Positions 8,240-17,720 of a stretch of DNA of 39,329 bases are shown one piece after another. The notes under the pieces are model-generated. The model had not been told where the DNA came from. It made no database searches and worked only from the letters and a program-made list of their open reading frames with translations. Every line of letters begins with the position of its first letter. Position 1 is the first letter of the stretch. The translations under genes and the position numbers were made by a program. The stretch lies in assembly GCA_937943575.1 (NCBI GenBank), contig CALEAV010000036.1:1-39329 (forward strand), given 5' to 3'. Origin of the DNA: an uncultured bacterium. GTDB lineage: Bacteria > Desulfobacterota > Desulfobaccia > Desulfobaccales > 0-14-0-80-60-11.

Positions 8240-8339
8240 TTGGACTTTTTGGACTCTGGACCTTGGGCATTGGACTTTGGACTTTGGACTATCAGCTTTG
8301 AACTTTGAACTTTGGACCTTGAACGTGGGACTGTGGACT
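8240..8339 (+). repeat. Heptanucleotide tandem repeat (TTGGACT)n, about 14 units
   Basis: One hundred bases made of 7-base units with consensus TTGGACT. Successive units read TTGGACT, TTTTGGACT (2 extra bases), CTGGACC, TTGGGCA, three TTGGACT, ATCAGCT, two TTGAACT, TTGGACC, TTGAACG, TGGGACT, GTGGACT. The array ends 5 bases before the ATG of the next gene and is far less GC-rich than its surroundings. The rest of 8151-8239 is also unusually AT-rich and holds no gene. Confidence 0.9.
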
Positions 8340-8344
8340 CACAC

Positions 8345-9106
8345 ATGGAACTGATCATCCTGGGGTCCGGCACCGGGGTGCCGTCTCGCCGGCGGGGGGC
8401 GCCGGGCTATGCGGTGCTGGCCGCCGGCAGGCTGGTGGTCCTGGACCTGGGCGCCGGCACGCTCCGGGCCTTGACGCATTTCGGCCTGGATTTCTCCCGG
8501 ATTGATCTTCTGGCCCTCACTCACCTGCATCCCGACCATGTGGGGGACCTGGTCCCCTTCTTCTTTGCCACCCACTACTCCCTGGGCTACACCCGCCAAG
8601 AGCCCTTCCTTCTGGCCGCCGCCCGGGGCTTCAGGGAATTTTTCGAGCGCCTCAAGGTTCCCTTTGGCCGCTGGGTGGAGCCGCCCCCCGGGCTCATGGA
8701 TCTCCGGGAGCTCAACCCCGAGGGCCCCGACGGGCTGGAGCTTCCCGGCCTTAGGCTCAAGAGCGCCCCGGTGCGGCACCTGCCCGGCAGCCTGGCCTAC
8801 CGCCTGGAGGCGGAGGGCGGCTCCCTGGTCTACTCCGGGGACACCGAGGCCTGCGACTCCCTGGCGGAGCTGGCCCACGGGGCGGATGTGCTGCTGTGCG
8901 AGTGCGCCAAGCCGTATCTTATCCCGGGGCACATGACCCCGGCACAAGCCGGCGGGCTGGCCGCCCGGGCGAAGGTGCGCCGCCTCATCTTGACGCACTT
9001 CTATCCGCCCTGCGATGAGGTGGACGTGGTGGCTTTGGCGGCGCAGGAATTCGGCGGCGAGATCATCCGGGGGGAGGACGGCCTCAGGGTGAGCATCCCG
9101 GGCTGA
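8345..9106 (+). CDS. Metallo-beta-lactamase-fold hydrolase (RNase Z-like)
   Basis: A 253-residue protein. MELIILGSGTGVPS opens the fold, and the metal-binding THLHPDHVGD (H60, H62, D64, H65) follows. Further metal ligands are expected at VRHLPGSLAYRL, VYSGDTEACDSL (Asp) and LILTHFYPP (His). The overall arrangement is that of RNase Z-like and aryl-sulfatase-like hydrolases; the exosite of true tRNase Z was not recognised, so the substrate is open. No ribosome-binding site precedes the ATG, because the heptamer repeat runs right up to it. An in-frame TTG at 8312 inside the repeat would add 11 residues encoded by repeat units. The following 200 bases to 9310 show no convincing gene. Confidence 0.85.
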   Translation: MELIILGSGTGVPSRRRGAPGYAVLAAGRLVVLDLGAGTLRALTHFGLDFSRIDLLALTHLHPDHVGDLVPFFFATHYSLGYTRQEPFLLAAARGFREFFERLKVPFGRWVEPPPGLMDLRELNPEGPDGLELPGLRLKSAPVRHLPGSLAYRLEAEGGSLVYSGDTEACDSLAELAHGADVLLCECAKPYLIPGHMTPAQAGGLAARAKVRRLILTHFYPPCDEVDVVALAAQEFGGEIIRGEDGLRVSIPG

Positions 9107-9310
9107 GGCGGGGCTGAATGGGCTGAGGTGAGGCGGCGGTGACAGTAGTTTTTTAGGGTGAGCCGGAGGATCTGACCTTTCTTCAACGCTTCCGGAAGGG
9201 AGGGCTGAGGAAGTGGAAGCATGAGCCGGCCGCCCTTGACCTTCTTCCCCACCCGCTCATGTCATTGTCTCAAAATGATGCGGGCCGTCCGGAAAGTCGG
9301 GGGGCGGGGC

Positions 9311-10279
9311 TCAGGAGGTGCGGGCCAGGAGCATCTCGGTGATGCCCCAGAAATACCCTTTTTCCGGCGATTCCGGGAAGGGCCGCAGGTCCTCTTGGGC
9401 CGCCCGGGTGTATTCCCGGGCCCGGTTGCGGGCGTAGTCCAGGGCTCCCAGGCGCTCCAGGAGCTCCCGGATCTCCGGGGTGTTCTCCGGGCGCACCTCC
9501 CGGGCCAGCTCTTTGAGGCGCCGGCGATCGGCGTCGGCAGCCCGCTTCAGGGCGGTGATCAGGGGCAGGGTGATGCGGCCCTCCTTGAGGTCATGGGCCA
9601 CGGGCTTGCCCAGCTGTTGCTCGTCGCCGGTGAAATCCAGGATGTCATCCACCAGCTGGAAGGTGAGGCCCAGGTTAAGGCCGAAGCGGGTCAGGGCCTC
9701 CTCCTGCTCCGGCGGGGCGCCGCTGACGATGGCCCCGATCTGGCAGGCCGCACTCATGAGCACCGCGGTCTTGCGGTGGATGATGTCGAAATACTCTTCT
9801 TCCGTGAGGTCCAGGTTGCGGGCGTGCAGGAGCTGCAGGATCTCGCCCTCGGCCATCATGGTGGTGGCGTGGGCCAGGACCTTCAGCACCTTGAGGTGGT
9901 CGGTGGTGACCGCCAGGGACAGGGCTTTGGCCAGGAGGAAATCGCCCACCAGGATCACCGCCTGGTTGCCCCAGATGGTGTTGGCGGTGGAGGTGCCCCG
10001 GCGCACGGTGGCCGCATCCACCACATCGTCATGCAGCAGGGTGGCGGCGTGCAGGTATTCGAAAATAGTGGAGAAATCCGCCAGGTGATTGCTGCGGCAG
10101 CCGCACAGGCGGGCCGACAGCACAAAGAGCAGCGGCCGCACCCGTTTGCCGCCGCTCAACAGGATGTGCCGCCCCACCTGGGAGATGAAGGGCACATGGG
10201 TGGTGAGATTGGCTTCCAGGGCCCGGTTGATGGCTGCGATGTCCGGGGCCAGGGCCGCCAGCAGCTCGGCTTGGTTCAT
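9311..10279 (-). CDS. Trans-polyprenyl diphosphate synthase (octaprenyl/heptaprenyl type)
   Basis: A 322-residue soluble prenyltransferase that condenses isopentenyl diphosphate onto an allylic primer to make the long side chain of a respiratory quinone. Both Asp-rich motifs are intact: LLHDDVVD (D84, D85, D88) and LVDDILDF (D211, D212, D215). GGKRVRPLLF (IPP binding) and GEILQL also fit. The length and the small residues before the first motif suggest a long-chain product, menaquinone-like in an anaerobe; the exact chain length cannot be read. It is divergent from the HIT gene, with 131 bases between the starts. Confidence 0.92.
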   Translation of the reverse strand: MNQAELLAALAPDIAAINRALEANLTTHVPFISQVGRHILLSGGKRVRPLLFVLSARLCGCRSNHLADFSTIFEYLHAATLLHDDVVDAATVRRGTSTANTIWGNQAVILVGDFLLAKALSLAVTTDHLKVLKVLAHATTMMAEGEILQLLHARNLDLTEEEYFDIIHRKTAVLMSAACQIGAIVSGAPPEQEEALTRFGLNLGLTFQLVDDILDFTGDEQQLGKPVAHDLKEGRITLPLITALKRAADADRRRLKELAREVRPENTPEIRELLERLGALDYARNRAREYTRAAQEDLRPFPESPEKGYFWGITEMLLARTS

Positions 10280-10410
10280 GGCGAAATATCCGTCAAGTGA
10301 AAAAAATAACTTAGATTCCGGCCCCTGTCAATGCCATTGCGGCGGCCCCGGCGGCGCCCTCCTGCCCCTGGGCGGCGGAGAGGACGCCCTCCGCGATCCG
10401 GGCTGAAACG

Positions 10411-10851
10411 ATGACGGCGCCTTCCTGCAAATTCTGCCGGATTCTCACGGGCGACCTGCCGGCCGCGGCGGTCATCGAGGATGCGGCCACCTACGCCTTT
10501 CTGGACCACCGGCCCCTTTTCCCCGGGCACTGCCTCGTCATTCCCCGGCGGCATGCGGCCACCCTGCCGGAGCTGCCCCCGGAGTTGCTCGCGCCCCTGT
10601 TCGCCACCGTGCGCCTCCTGGCCCGGGCCGTGCTGGAGGCCCTGGGGGCCGAGGGCTCCTTTGTGGCCATCAACAACACCGTGAGCCAGAGCGTGGGGCA
10701 CCTGCATGTGCACGTGGTCCCCCGGCGCCGCCGGGACGGCCTCAAGGGGTTTTTCTGGCCCCGGCAGAAGTACCGGGATGAGGCCCATCTCCGGGAGGTC
10801 CAGGCGACTCTGGCCGAGGCGGCCCGGCGCCTGAGGGCCGCAGGCTGGTAG
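10411..10851 (+). CDS. HIT-family nucleotide hydrolase/transferase
   Basis: A 146-residue histidine-triad protein. CKFCRILTGDLPAAAVIED opens the fold, FLDHRPLFPGHCLVIPRRH covers the nucleotide-binding strand, and the catalytic triad HLHVHVVPR lies at H97, H99 and H101. NN in VAINNTVSQSVGH is also conserved. Members hydrolyse adenosine phosphoramidates or dinucleoside polyphosphates; the substrate here is not determined. The lone CxxC (C6, C9) is half of the zinc site of many HIT proteins. It converges with the phosphatase gene downstream. Confidence 0.9.
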   Translation: MTAPSCKFCRILTGDLPAAAVIEDAATYAFLDHRPLFPGHCLVIPRRHAATLPELPPELLAPLFATVRLLARAVLEALGAEGSFVAINNTVSQSVGHLHVHVVPRRRRDGLKGFFWPRQKYRDEAHLREVQATLAEAARRLRAAGW

Positions 10852-10964
10852 CGGATGCCCCGGGAAATTCCCTCGCCCCCCGATATCAGGGCTGAGGGGT
10901 GATTGAGGGGCGGGCGGGGAGTCAGGCGCCTTCGGCCCGGCCCCCGCACCTTCCCGGCGCCGTC

Positions 10965-11615
10965 TCAAAACTCCCCGGCGAAAAAGAACTCCTCTTCCGG
11001 CAGCTTCACGCAGGTGAGGAAATTGCCATAGACCGCGCCGGTGTCGATGCCCAACTTGTTGGGCATGATGAGGGGGGCCCGGAAAGGCGTATGGCCGAAG
11101 ACGATCTTCTTGCCGAAATCGTCGAAACACATGATGAACTCCCCCCGGATCCACAGCAGGTCCTCCTCCAGCTGCTGGTCCAGGGGCACCCCGGGCTTCA
11201 CCCCGGCATGGACGATGAAATACTCCGGGGTCTCGTAATAAGGGCGGAGCTCCCGGAAAAAGCTCTCGTGCTCCGGCGGCAGGCGCAGCTCCGGCATCTC
11301 CTGCCAGTTCTCCCCCCAATACTCCCTGAGGGTGCTTCTGCCGCCGTTGAACAGAAAAAGCTCCCGGTCCCTGCCGGAGAGAAAGTCCAGGAACATGGCC
11401 TCATGGTTGCCCTTGAGGCAGATGACCCGGTCGCCGGGATGACGGGCCTTGAGGCGCACCAGATACTCCACCACCCCCCGGGAGTTCAACCCCCGGTCGA
11501 TGTAGTCCCCCACAAAGACGAGGCGGTCCCGGCTGAGGTCCGGGTTCACCTCCTCCAGCAGCCGCTCCAGGTGCCCCAGGCAGCCGTGGATGTCCCCCAC
11601 CACATATAAGCTCAC
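10965..11615 (-). CDS. PPP-type serine/threonine protein phosphatase / diadenosine tetraphosphatase-like
   Basis: A 216-residue metallophosphoesterase with all core motifs: GDIHG (7-11), GDYIDRG (36-42) and GNHE (69-72). Late histidines lie at FIVHAG and VFGHTPF. Bacterial PrpA/ApaH-like enzymes of this size dephosphorylate Ser/Thr/Tyr proteins or cleave Ap4A. Its 5' end faces the PflA-like radical SAM gene, whose stop is 35 bases upstream on the same strand, so the two are probably cotranscribed. Confidence 0.9.
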   Translation of the reverse strand: MSLYVVGDIHGCLGHLERLLEEVNPDLSRDRLVFVGDYIDRGLNSRGVVEYLVRLKARHPGDRVICLKGNHEAMFLDFLSGRDRELFLFNGGRSTLREYWGENWQEMPELRLPPEHESFFRELRPYYETPEYFIVHAGVKPGVPLDQQLEEDLLWIRGEFIMCFDDFGKKIVFGHTPFRAPLIMPNKLGIDTGAVYGNFLTCVKLPEEEFFFAGEF

Positions 11616-11650
11616 GCCGTTCCCTCACCGTACCCTGGCGTCAGGGCGCC

Positions 11651-12586
11651 TCACAGCTCCAGCCAGCGGAAGAGCCGCTCCCGGCGGTCCAGGCGGGTGA
11701 GGCCCGCGGCCCGGGCCGCCCGCTCCGCCTCGGCGATCTCCTGATCGGTGGGAAAGCGCTTCAGGGACGGGTGCTCAAAGGCCCGGCCGCAGGGCCGGTA
11801 CTGGGCCATGACATTCACGTAGGTGTGGGGGGAGATCTCTTTGGCCAGAAATTCCATGACCTCCCTGGTGCCCGCCAGGTTGTCCGGCAGCACCAGATGC
11901 CGCACCAAAAGCCCCCGCCGGGCGATGCCCTCGTCATCCAGAACCAGGTCCCCCACCTGGCGGTGCATCTCCTTCACGGCCGCCCTGGCCACCTCGGGGT
12001 AATCCCGGGCGATGGTGAGCTCCGCCGCCACCTTGGGGTCCCAGAACTTGAAATCCGGCATGTAAATGTCGATCACCCCGTCCAATAGCTGCAGGGTCTC
12101 CACGGCGTCATAGCCGCCGGTGTTATAGACCAGGGGCACGTTCAGGCCCCCTTCAATGGCCTTGGGCAGGGCCGCCAGGATCTGATAGACCTGGTGGGAG
12201 GGGGTGACAAAATTGATGTTATGGCAGCCCTTCTTTTGCAAAAACACCATGATGGCCGCCAGATCGGCAATGCTGATCTCCTCGCCCTCGCCGCCGTGAC
12301 TGATGTCCCAGTTCTGACAAAAAATACAATACAGATTGCAATGCGTGAAGAAAATGGTGCCGGACCCCCGCCGCCCCACCAGGGGATCCTCCTCCCCGAA
12401 ATGCGGCCCATACGAGGCCACAATGGGGAGGTCACCGGTGCGACACAACCCCAGCTCCCCATGGTGGCGGTCCACCAGACAGCGATGCGGACACAAGGTG
12501 CACTGATTCAGAATCTCATAGGCGACGGCAATCTTCTTCTCCAGGTCGCCCCGACGGTAGGTCTCCAGATATGCCGGTTCCCACAT
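11651..12586 (-). CDS. Radical SAM protein, pyruvate formate-lyase-activating enzyme-like
   Basis: A 311-residue radical SAM enzyme. The SAM-cluster motif CxxxCxxC is at C83, C87, C90 (THCNLYCIFCQNWD). An N-terminal Cys set (C29, C32, C36, C48; CTLCPHRC and LGLCR) may bind another metal centre or zinc. VTPSHQVYQIL, VYNTGGYDAVETL, IDIYMPDFKFWD and VRHLVLPDNLAGT follow the PflA-like family often found next to AmmeMemoRadiSam genes. The target is unknown. GAGGAGAACGTT before the ATG supports the start. Confidence 0.88.
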   Translation of the reverse strand: MWEPAYLETYRRGDLEKKIAVAYEILNQCTLCPHRCLVDRHHGELGLCRTGDLPIVASYGPHFGEEDPLVGRRGSGTIFFTHCNLYCIFCQNWDISHGGEGEEISIADLAAIMVFLQKKGCHNINFVTPSHQVYQILAALPKAIEGGLNVPLVYNTGGYDAVETLQLLDGVIDIYMPDFKFWDPKVAAELTIARDYPEVARAAVKEMHRQVGDLVLDDEGIARRGLLVRHLVLPDNLAGTREVMEFLAKEISPHTYVNVMAQYRPCGRAFEHPSLKRFPTDQEIAEAERAARAAGLTRLDRRERLFRWLEL

Positions 12587-12680
12587 AACGTTCTCCTCGG
12601 ATGGGGGGGCGCCAGGCTCCCCTCCCCACCCCCGGCAAGGGGTACGGGCCTGCGGCCCCCGGCCCCCTCTCCCCCAGCTC

Positions 12681-14639
<1,959 letters not shown>

Positions 14640-14724
14640 GAGGAGTCGGTTTTTCACCAGATTATAACCCGAACCGGGGGGCGGGGGAATCTTCGCCTCA
14701 AGGCGTGGGCAGAACCGGCGGCCT

Positions 14725-16122
14725 TCAGGAGGAGGAACCCGCCTGAGTCGGGGAGGGGCCGGCGGAGGGGTTCTCCCCCGCTTCGCCGCTGGCGGCGGAG
14801 ACCTGCGGGGCTGCGGGCAGGGTGAAGAAGAAGGTGGCGCCGCAGCCCGGCCGGGACTCCACCCGGATGCGGCCCCCGTGGCGCTCGACGATCTTTTTGC
14901 AGATGGCCAGCCCGATGCCGGTGCCGGGATACTCCTGCCGGGAGTGCAACCGTTCGAACATGAGAAAGATGCGGTCGAAGTGCTTGGGGTCGATGCCGAT
15001 GCCCTCATCCTTGACAAAGATCTCCCACATGCCGTCGGCGGGGCGGGCGCCGATATGGATGCGGGGCGGCCGGTCGCCGCAGAACTTCAGGGCGTTGCCG
15101 ATGAGGTTCTGAAAGACCCGGGCGATCTGGGCCGGGTCGGCCAGCACCGTGGGCAGGGGGTCCCGGCTGATGACGGCCTTTCTGGCCCGGATGGTGAGGC
15201 TCAGGTCCTGGAGGACCCGGTCCACCAGGGGGTCCAGGGCCACCGGCACAAAGTCCTTCCCCCGGCTGGTGACCCGGGAGTAGTCCAAAAGGTCCCGGAT
15301 CATCTGCTCCATGCGGGTGATGCTGTTCAGGGCGTGGTCAATGAACTCCCGGGCCTTGGGGTCCTGATCGTCCTTATAACGCCGGGCCAGGAGCTGCAGA
15401 AAGCCGGCGGCCACGTGCAGGGGCTCCTGGAGGTCATGGGAGACGAGGTAGGCGAACTGCTCCAGCTCGGCGTTGGAGCGGGCCAGCTCCTGGGCCTTGA
15501 GGGACAGAAGCTCCTGGGTGCGCCGGTGTTCGGCGATCTCCTTCTGGAGCTGTGCGTTGGCCTGGGCCAGCTCCCGGGTGCGCTCCCGCACCTTTTCTTC
15601 CAGCTCGGCGTAGGCCCGCTTCAGGGCCTCCTGGGCCTGCTTGCGCTCGGTGATGTCTTCGATGGCCAGAAGGATCATGTCGGGCCGGCCGCCGCGGCCG
15701 GGAAGCAGCCGGGCATTGAGGAGCATGGTCTTGACCCCGATGTGGGGGAAATCATGCTCCACTTCGAAATCCTCGAAGACGGAGCGCTCCGGGATGATCT
15801 TTTCCAGGAGCTCCCTGAGCTGGGGGATGTCCCACTGGCGGTTCCCCAGATCATACAGGAAGCGGCCCTCGGTCTCCTGGGGGGTCACTTGAAAGGTGCG
15901 GTAGAAGGAGGGGTTGGCCGCCACCACCCGGAGGTCGGCGTCCAGGACCACCAAGGGCTCCCGCACCGTCTCCACGATGCTCTCCATGAAGGCCAGGGCT
16001 TCCCGCAGGGCCTGCTCCGTCACCGGACCGGCGTGGGCGGACCCGGCCGCCTCCGCCGCCTTATCCCCGGGGTAGGCCGGCTTCAGGGTCTCGGGCTGCA
16101 AGGGTTTGCCGGAGTCCGTCAT
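14725..16122 (-). CDS. PAS-domain sensor histidine kinase
   Basis: A 465-residue cytoplasmic kinase with no membrane segment. A PAS domain (about residues 45-160, VVLDADLRVVAANPSFYRTF to LLAIEDITERK) is followed by a long coiled coil (EELKV-type heptads, about 160-225). The HisKA phospho-acceptor is in VSHDLQEPLH. The ATPase domain follows with N box NLIGNALKF, G1 VKDEGIGIDP, FERLHS, and G2 GTGIGLAICKKIVERHGG. The layout resembles phytochrome-like kinases. The Ala/Ser/Gly-rich tail is unstructured. No response regulator is adjacent, so it is an orphan. The start at 16122 lacks a strong ribosome-binding site, so the N-terminus is uncertain. Confidence 0.9.
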   Translation of the reverse strand: MTDSGKPLQPETLKPAYPGDKAAEAAGSAHAGPVTEQALREALAFMESIVETVREPLVVLDADLRVVAANPSFYRTFQVTPQETEGRFLYDLGNRQWDIPQLRELLEKIIPERSVFEDFEVEHDFPHIGVKTMLLNARLLPGRGGRPDMILLAIEDITERKQAQEALKRAYAELEEKVRERTRELAQANAQLQKEIAEHRRTQELLSLKAQELARSNAELEQFAYLVSHDLQEPLHVAAGFLQLLARRYKDDQDPKAREFIDHALNSITRMEQMIRDLLDYSRVTSRGKDFVPVALDPLVDRVLQDLSLTIRARKAVISRDPLPTVLADPAQIARVFQNLIGNALKFCGDRPPRIHIGARPADGMWEIFVKDEGIGIDPKHFDRIFLMFERLHSRQEYPGTGIGLAICKKIVERHGGRIRVESRPGCGATFFFTLPAAPQVSAASGEAGENPSAGPSPTQAGSSS

Positions 16123-16289
16123 AGGGTCTGGAAGGCATCGCCAAGGGCCAGGGCGGGGGACCCGGGCCTGACACAGGTCAACTTGTTCATTTGATGGGAG
16201 ATTCCGCCACGCCACCTTCAAATTAATGCCGCCGCCCGCCATGTCAATGGGCGGGGGGACAAGGGCCCGGCAGTCCGGTGAGAAAACCC

Positions 16290-16318
16290 TTGCCATCTCC
16301 CGCGGAAAGAAATATAAG
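16290..16318 (+). promoter_or_regulatory. Candidate sigma-70 promoter of the cbiM operon
   Basis: TTGCCA (16290-16295), a 17-base spacer and TATAAG (16313-16318). Transcription would begin near 16325, at the 5' edge of the structured leader. The rest of 16123-16289 shows nothing recognisable. Confidence 0.55.
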
Positions 16319-16324
16319 AAAGGC

Positions 16325-16427
16325 GCAGTGGGGCATGAAGCCCCGCGGTGGACGTCGCAGGTGAAATCACCCGGGCCATGAAGGCTTGCCGCCCCCGGGA
16401 GGGGTGCGGGCCTTCAGGGCCTTTTTT
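16325..16427 (+). promoter_or_regulatory. Structured leader with intrinsic terminator upstream of cbiM (leader A)
   Basis: Hairpin 1 is GGGGC-ATGAA-GCCCC (16330-16344). GGTG-AAAT-CACC (16360-16371) follows. The block at 16371-16385 (CCGGGCCATGAAGGC) can fold as GCC-ATGAA-GGC or serve as the 5' arm of a terminator. In the terminator, GGCCATGAAGG (16374-16384) pairs with CCTTCAGGGCC (16411-16421), one mismatch in 11, followed by TTTTTT (16422-16427). The two folds exclude each other, the hallmark of transcription attenuation. The same 15-base block and layout occur before exbB. The conserved B12-box and core sequences of cobalamin riboswitches were not found. The ligand is unknown. Confidence 0.6.
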
Positions 16428-16474
16428 GTTGCCTGGCGCTGCGGGCACTGAAGGGTAAGGAGGAAGAACAGGGC

Positions 16475-17092
16475 ATGCATATCTCGGAAGGGGTGCTCTC
16501 TCCGGCAGTGCTGGCCGGAGGGGCGGCCCTGACGGCCGCCGGCACCGCCATCGGCCTTAAGAAACTGGACTATGAAGCGATTCCCCGGGTGGCCCTCCTG
16601 TCTGCCGCCTTTTTTGTGGCCACCCTCATTCACGTGCCGGTGGGGCCGGTGGGCCTGCACCTGGTGCTGAACGGGCTGATGGGCCTGCTGTTGGGCTGGC
16701 CGGCCTTTCCCGCCATCCTCATTGCCCTGTTCCTGCAGGCGCTCCTCTTTCAGTTCGGGGGCCTCACGGTCCTGGGGGTGAACACCGTCACCATGGCGGT
16801 GCCGGCAGTGGCCTGCTTTTATCTCTACCGCGGCCTCCTCCGGCGCGGCGGGACCGTGGCCGCGGCAGCCGCGGGGGCCTGCGGGGCTACGGCCATTCTC
16901 CTGAGCGGCCTGCTGGTGGCGGCGGCCCTCCTCTTCACTGGGGAGGGCTTCCTCACGGTGGCCCGGCTGGTGGCCCTGGCCCACCTGCCGGTGATGGCGG
17001 TGGAGGGCGTCATCAGCCTGTTTGTCTTCCAGTTTTTGAAAAAAGTCCGTCCGGAGATGCTGGAGGGAATTTATGGCCCTGGGTCACATTAG
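16475..17092 (+). CDS. cbiM: CbiM/NikM-type substrate-binding membrane protein of nickel/cobalt ECF transporter
   Basis: A 205-residue integral membrane S-component. The diagnostic N-terminus MHISEGVLSP is present: in this family the N-terminal Met amine and His2 coordinate the Co2+ or Ni2+ ion. IHVPVGPVGLHLVLNGLMG and GLTVLGVNTVTMAVPA supply the further conserved histidine and asparagine. About six hydrophobic helices are visible. AAGGAGG lies at good spacing before the ATG. It is the first gene of an operon in which the next gene overlaps its end by 20 bases. The choice between nickel and cobalt cannot be made from sequence alone. Confidence 0.92.
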   Translation: MHISEGVLSPAVLAGGAALTAAGTAIGLKKLDYEAIPRVALLSAAFFVATLIHVPVGPVGLHLVLNGLMGLLLGWPAFPAILIALFLQALLFQFGGLTVLGVNTVTMAVPAVACFYLYRGLLRRGGTVAAAAAGACGATAILLSGLLVAAALLFTGEGFLTVARLVALAHLPVMAVEGVISLFVFQFLKKVRPEMLEGIYGPGSH

Positions 17093-17720
17093 GCACTGGG
17101 TGGCAGCCGCTGTCGGCGCCTTAGTATCGGTGGTGCTGGTCATGGCGCTCCCTGCCCTGGCCCACCGGGTGCTGGTCTTCGCCTTCGTCGAGGGGGACAA
17201 AATCCAGGTGGAGGCCAAATTCGTCCCGGACACGCCGGTGCGCCAGGGGACGGTGCGGGTGCTGGAGGCCACGGCAGGCCGGGAGCTTTTGACCGGCACC
17301 ACCGATGACCAGGGGAGGTTCTCCTTTCCCATTCCGGCGGAGGCCAAAGGGAAGCGGCTGAATCTCCGGATTGTGGTGGAGGCCGCCATGGGGCACCGGG
17401 GCGAGTGGCTGCTGAAGGCGGACACCTATCTGCCCCCGGCCGCGGCGGAGTCCGAGGCCGCCCCGGCGGCGGCTGCCGGGACCCCTGCTCCTGCAGCCCT
17501 GCCCCCTGGCCCTCCCCCCACCCCCGGCCCTTCTCCTGAAGCCCTGGAGGCGGCTCTGCACCGGGCTCTGGAGCGGCACCTGGCCCCCATGAAGGAGATG
17601 CTGGCGGAGCTCTCCCAACGCCGCACCACCCTGCCGGACGTCCTGGGGGGGATCGGCTATATTGTGGGCTTCTTCGGCCTGTGGGCCTACTTCCAGAGTC
17701 GGAGGCGGAACCGTCCGTGA
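17073..17720 (+). CDS. CbiL/NikL-like auxiliary protein of nickel/cobalt ECF transporter
   Basis: A 215-residue membrane-anchored periplasmic protein. An N-terminal signal segment ends MALPALA before HRVLVFAFVEGDKIQVEAKF, so processing would expose an N-terminal histidine, as in NikL/CbiL partners of NikM/CbiM. The following 85 residues look like a carboxypeptidase-regulatory-type beta-sandwich (GTTDDQGRFSFPIP). A Pro/Ala-rich linker (about residues 123-150), an amphipathic helix and a C-terminal membrane span (GGIGYIVGFFGLWAYF) complete it. It overlaps cbiM by 20 bases and cbiQ by 4 bases. In the family this component is needed for metal uptake with the S-component. Confidence 0.82.
   Translation: MALGHIRHWVAAAVGALVSVVLVMALPALAHRVLVFAFVEGDKIQVEAKFVPDTPVRQGTVRVLEATAGRELLTGTTDDQGRFSFPIPAEAKGKRLNLRIVVEAAMGHRGEWLLKADTYLPPAAAESEAAPAAAAGTPAPAALPPGPPPTPGPSPEALEAALHRALERHLAPMKEMLAELSQRRTTLPDVLGGIGYIVGFFGLWAYFQSRRRNRP

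Noticed and set aside
9001-9252. 83-residue minus-strand frame overlapping the end of the hydrolase gene
   Set aside because: It overlaps the conserved end of the metallo-hydrolase, and most of its residues come from that antisense; a short real N-terminal part cannot be excluded but has no support.
14878-16194. 438-codon plus-strand frame over the histidine kinase
   Set aside because: The minus-strand kinase has intact PAS, HisKA and ATPase motifs; the plus frame is a shadow.
16320-16474. Cobalamin riboswitch before cbiM
   Set aside because: The leader is only about 100 bases to the terminator and lacks the B12 box and the conserved core; a different element fits better.
16290-16474. ANTAR-protein target (twin hexaloop hairpins)
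   Set aside because: The architecture is similar, but the loops are ATGAA pentaloops without the required A1/G4 hexaloop, and no ANTAR protein is encoded in the window; kept only as an analogy.
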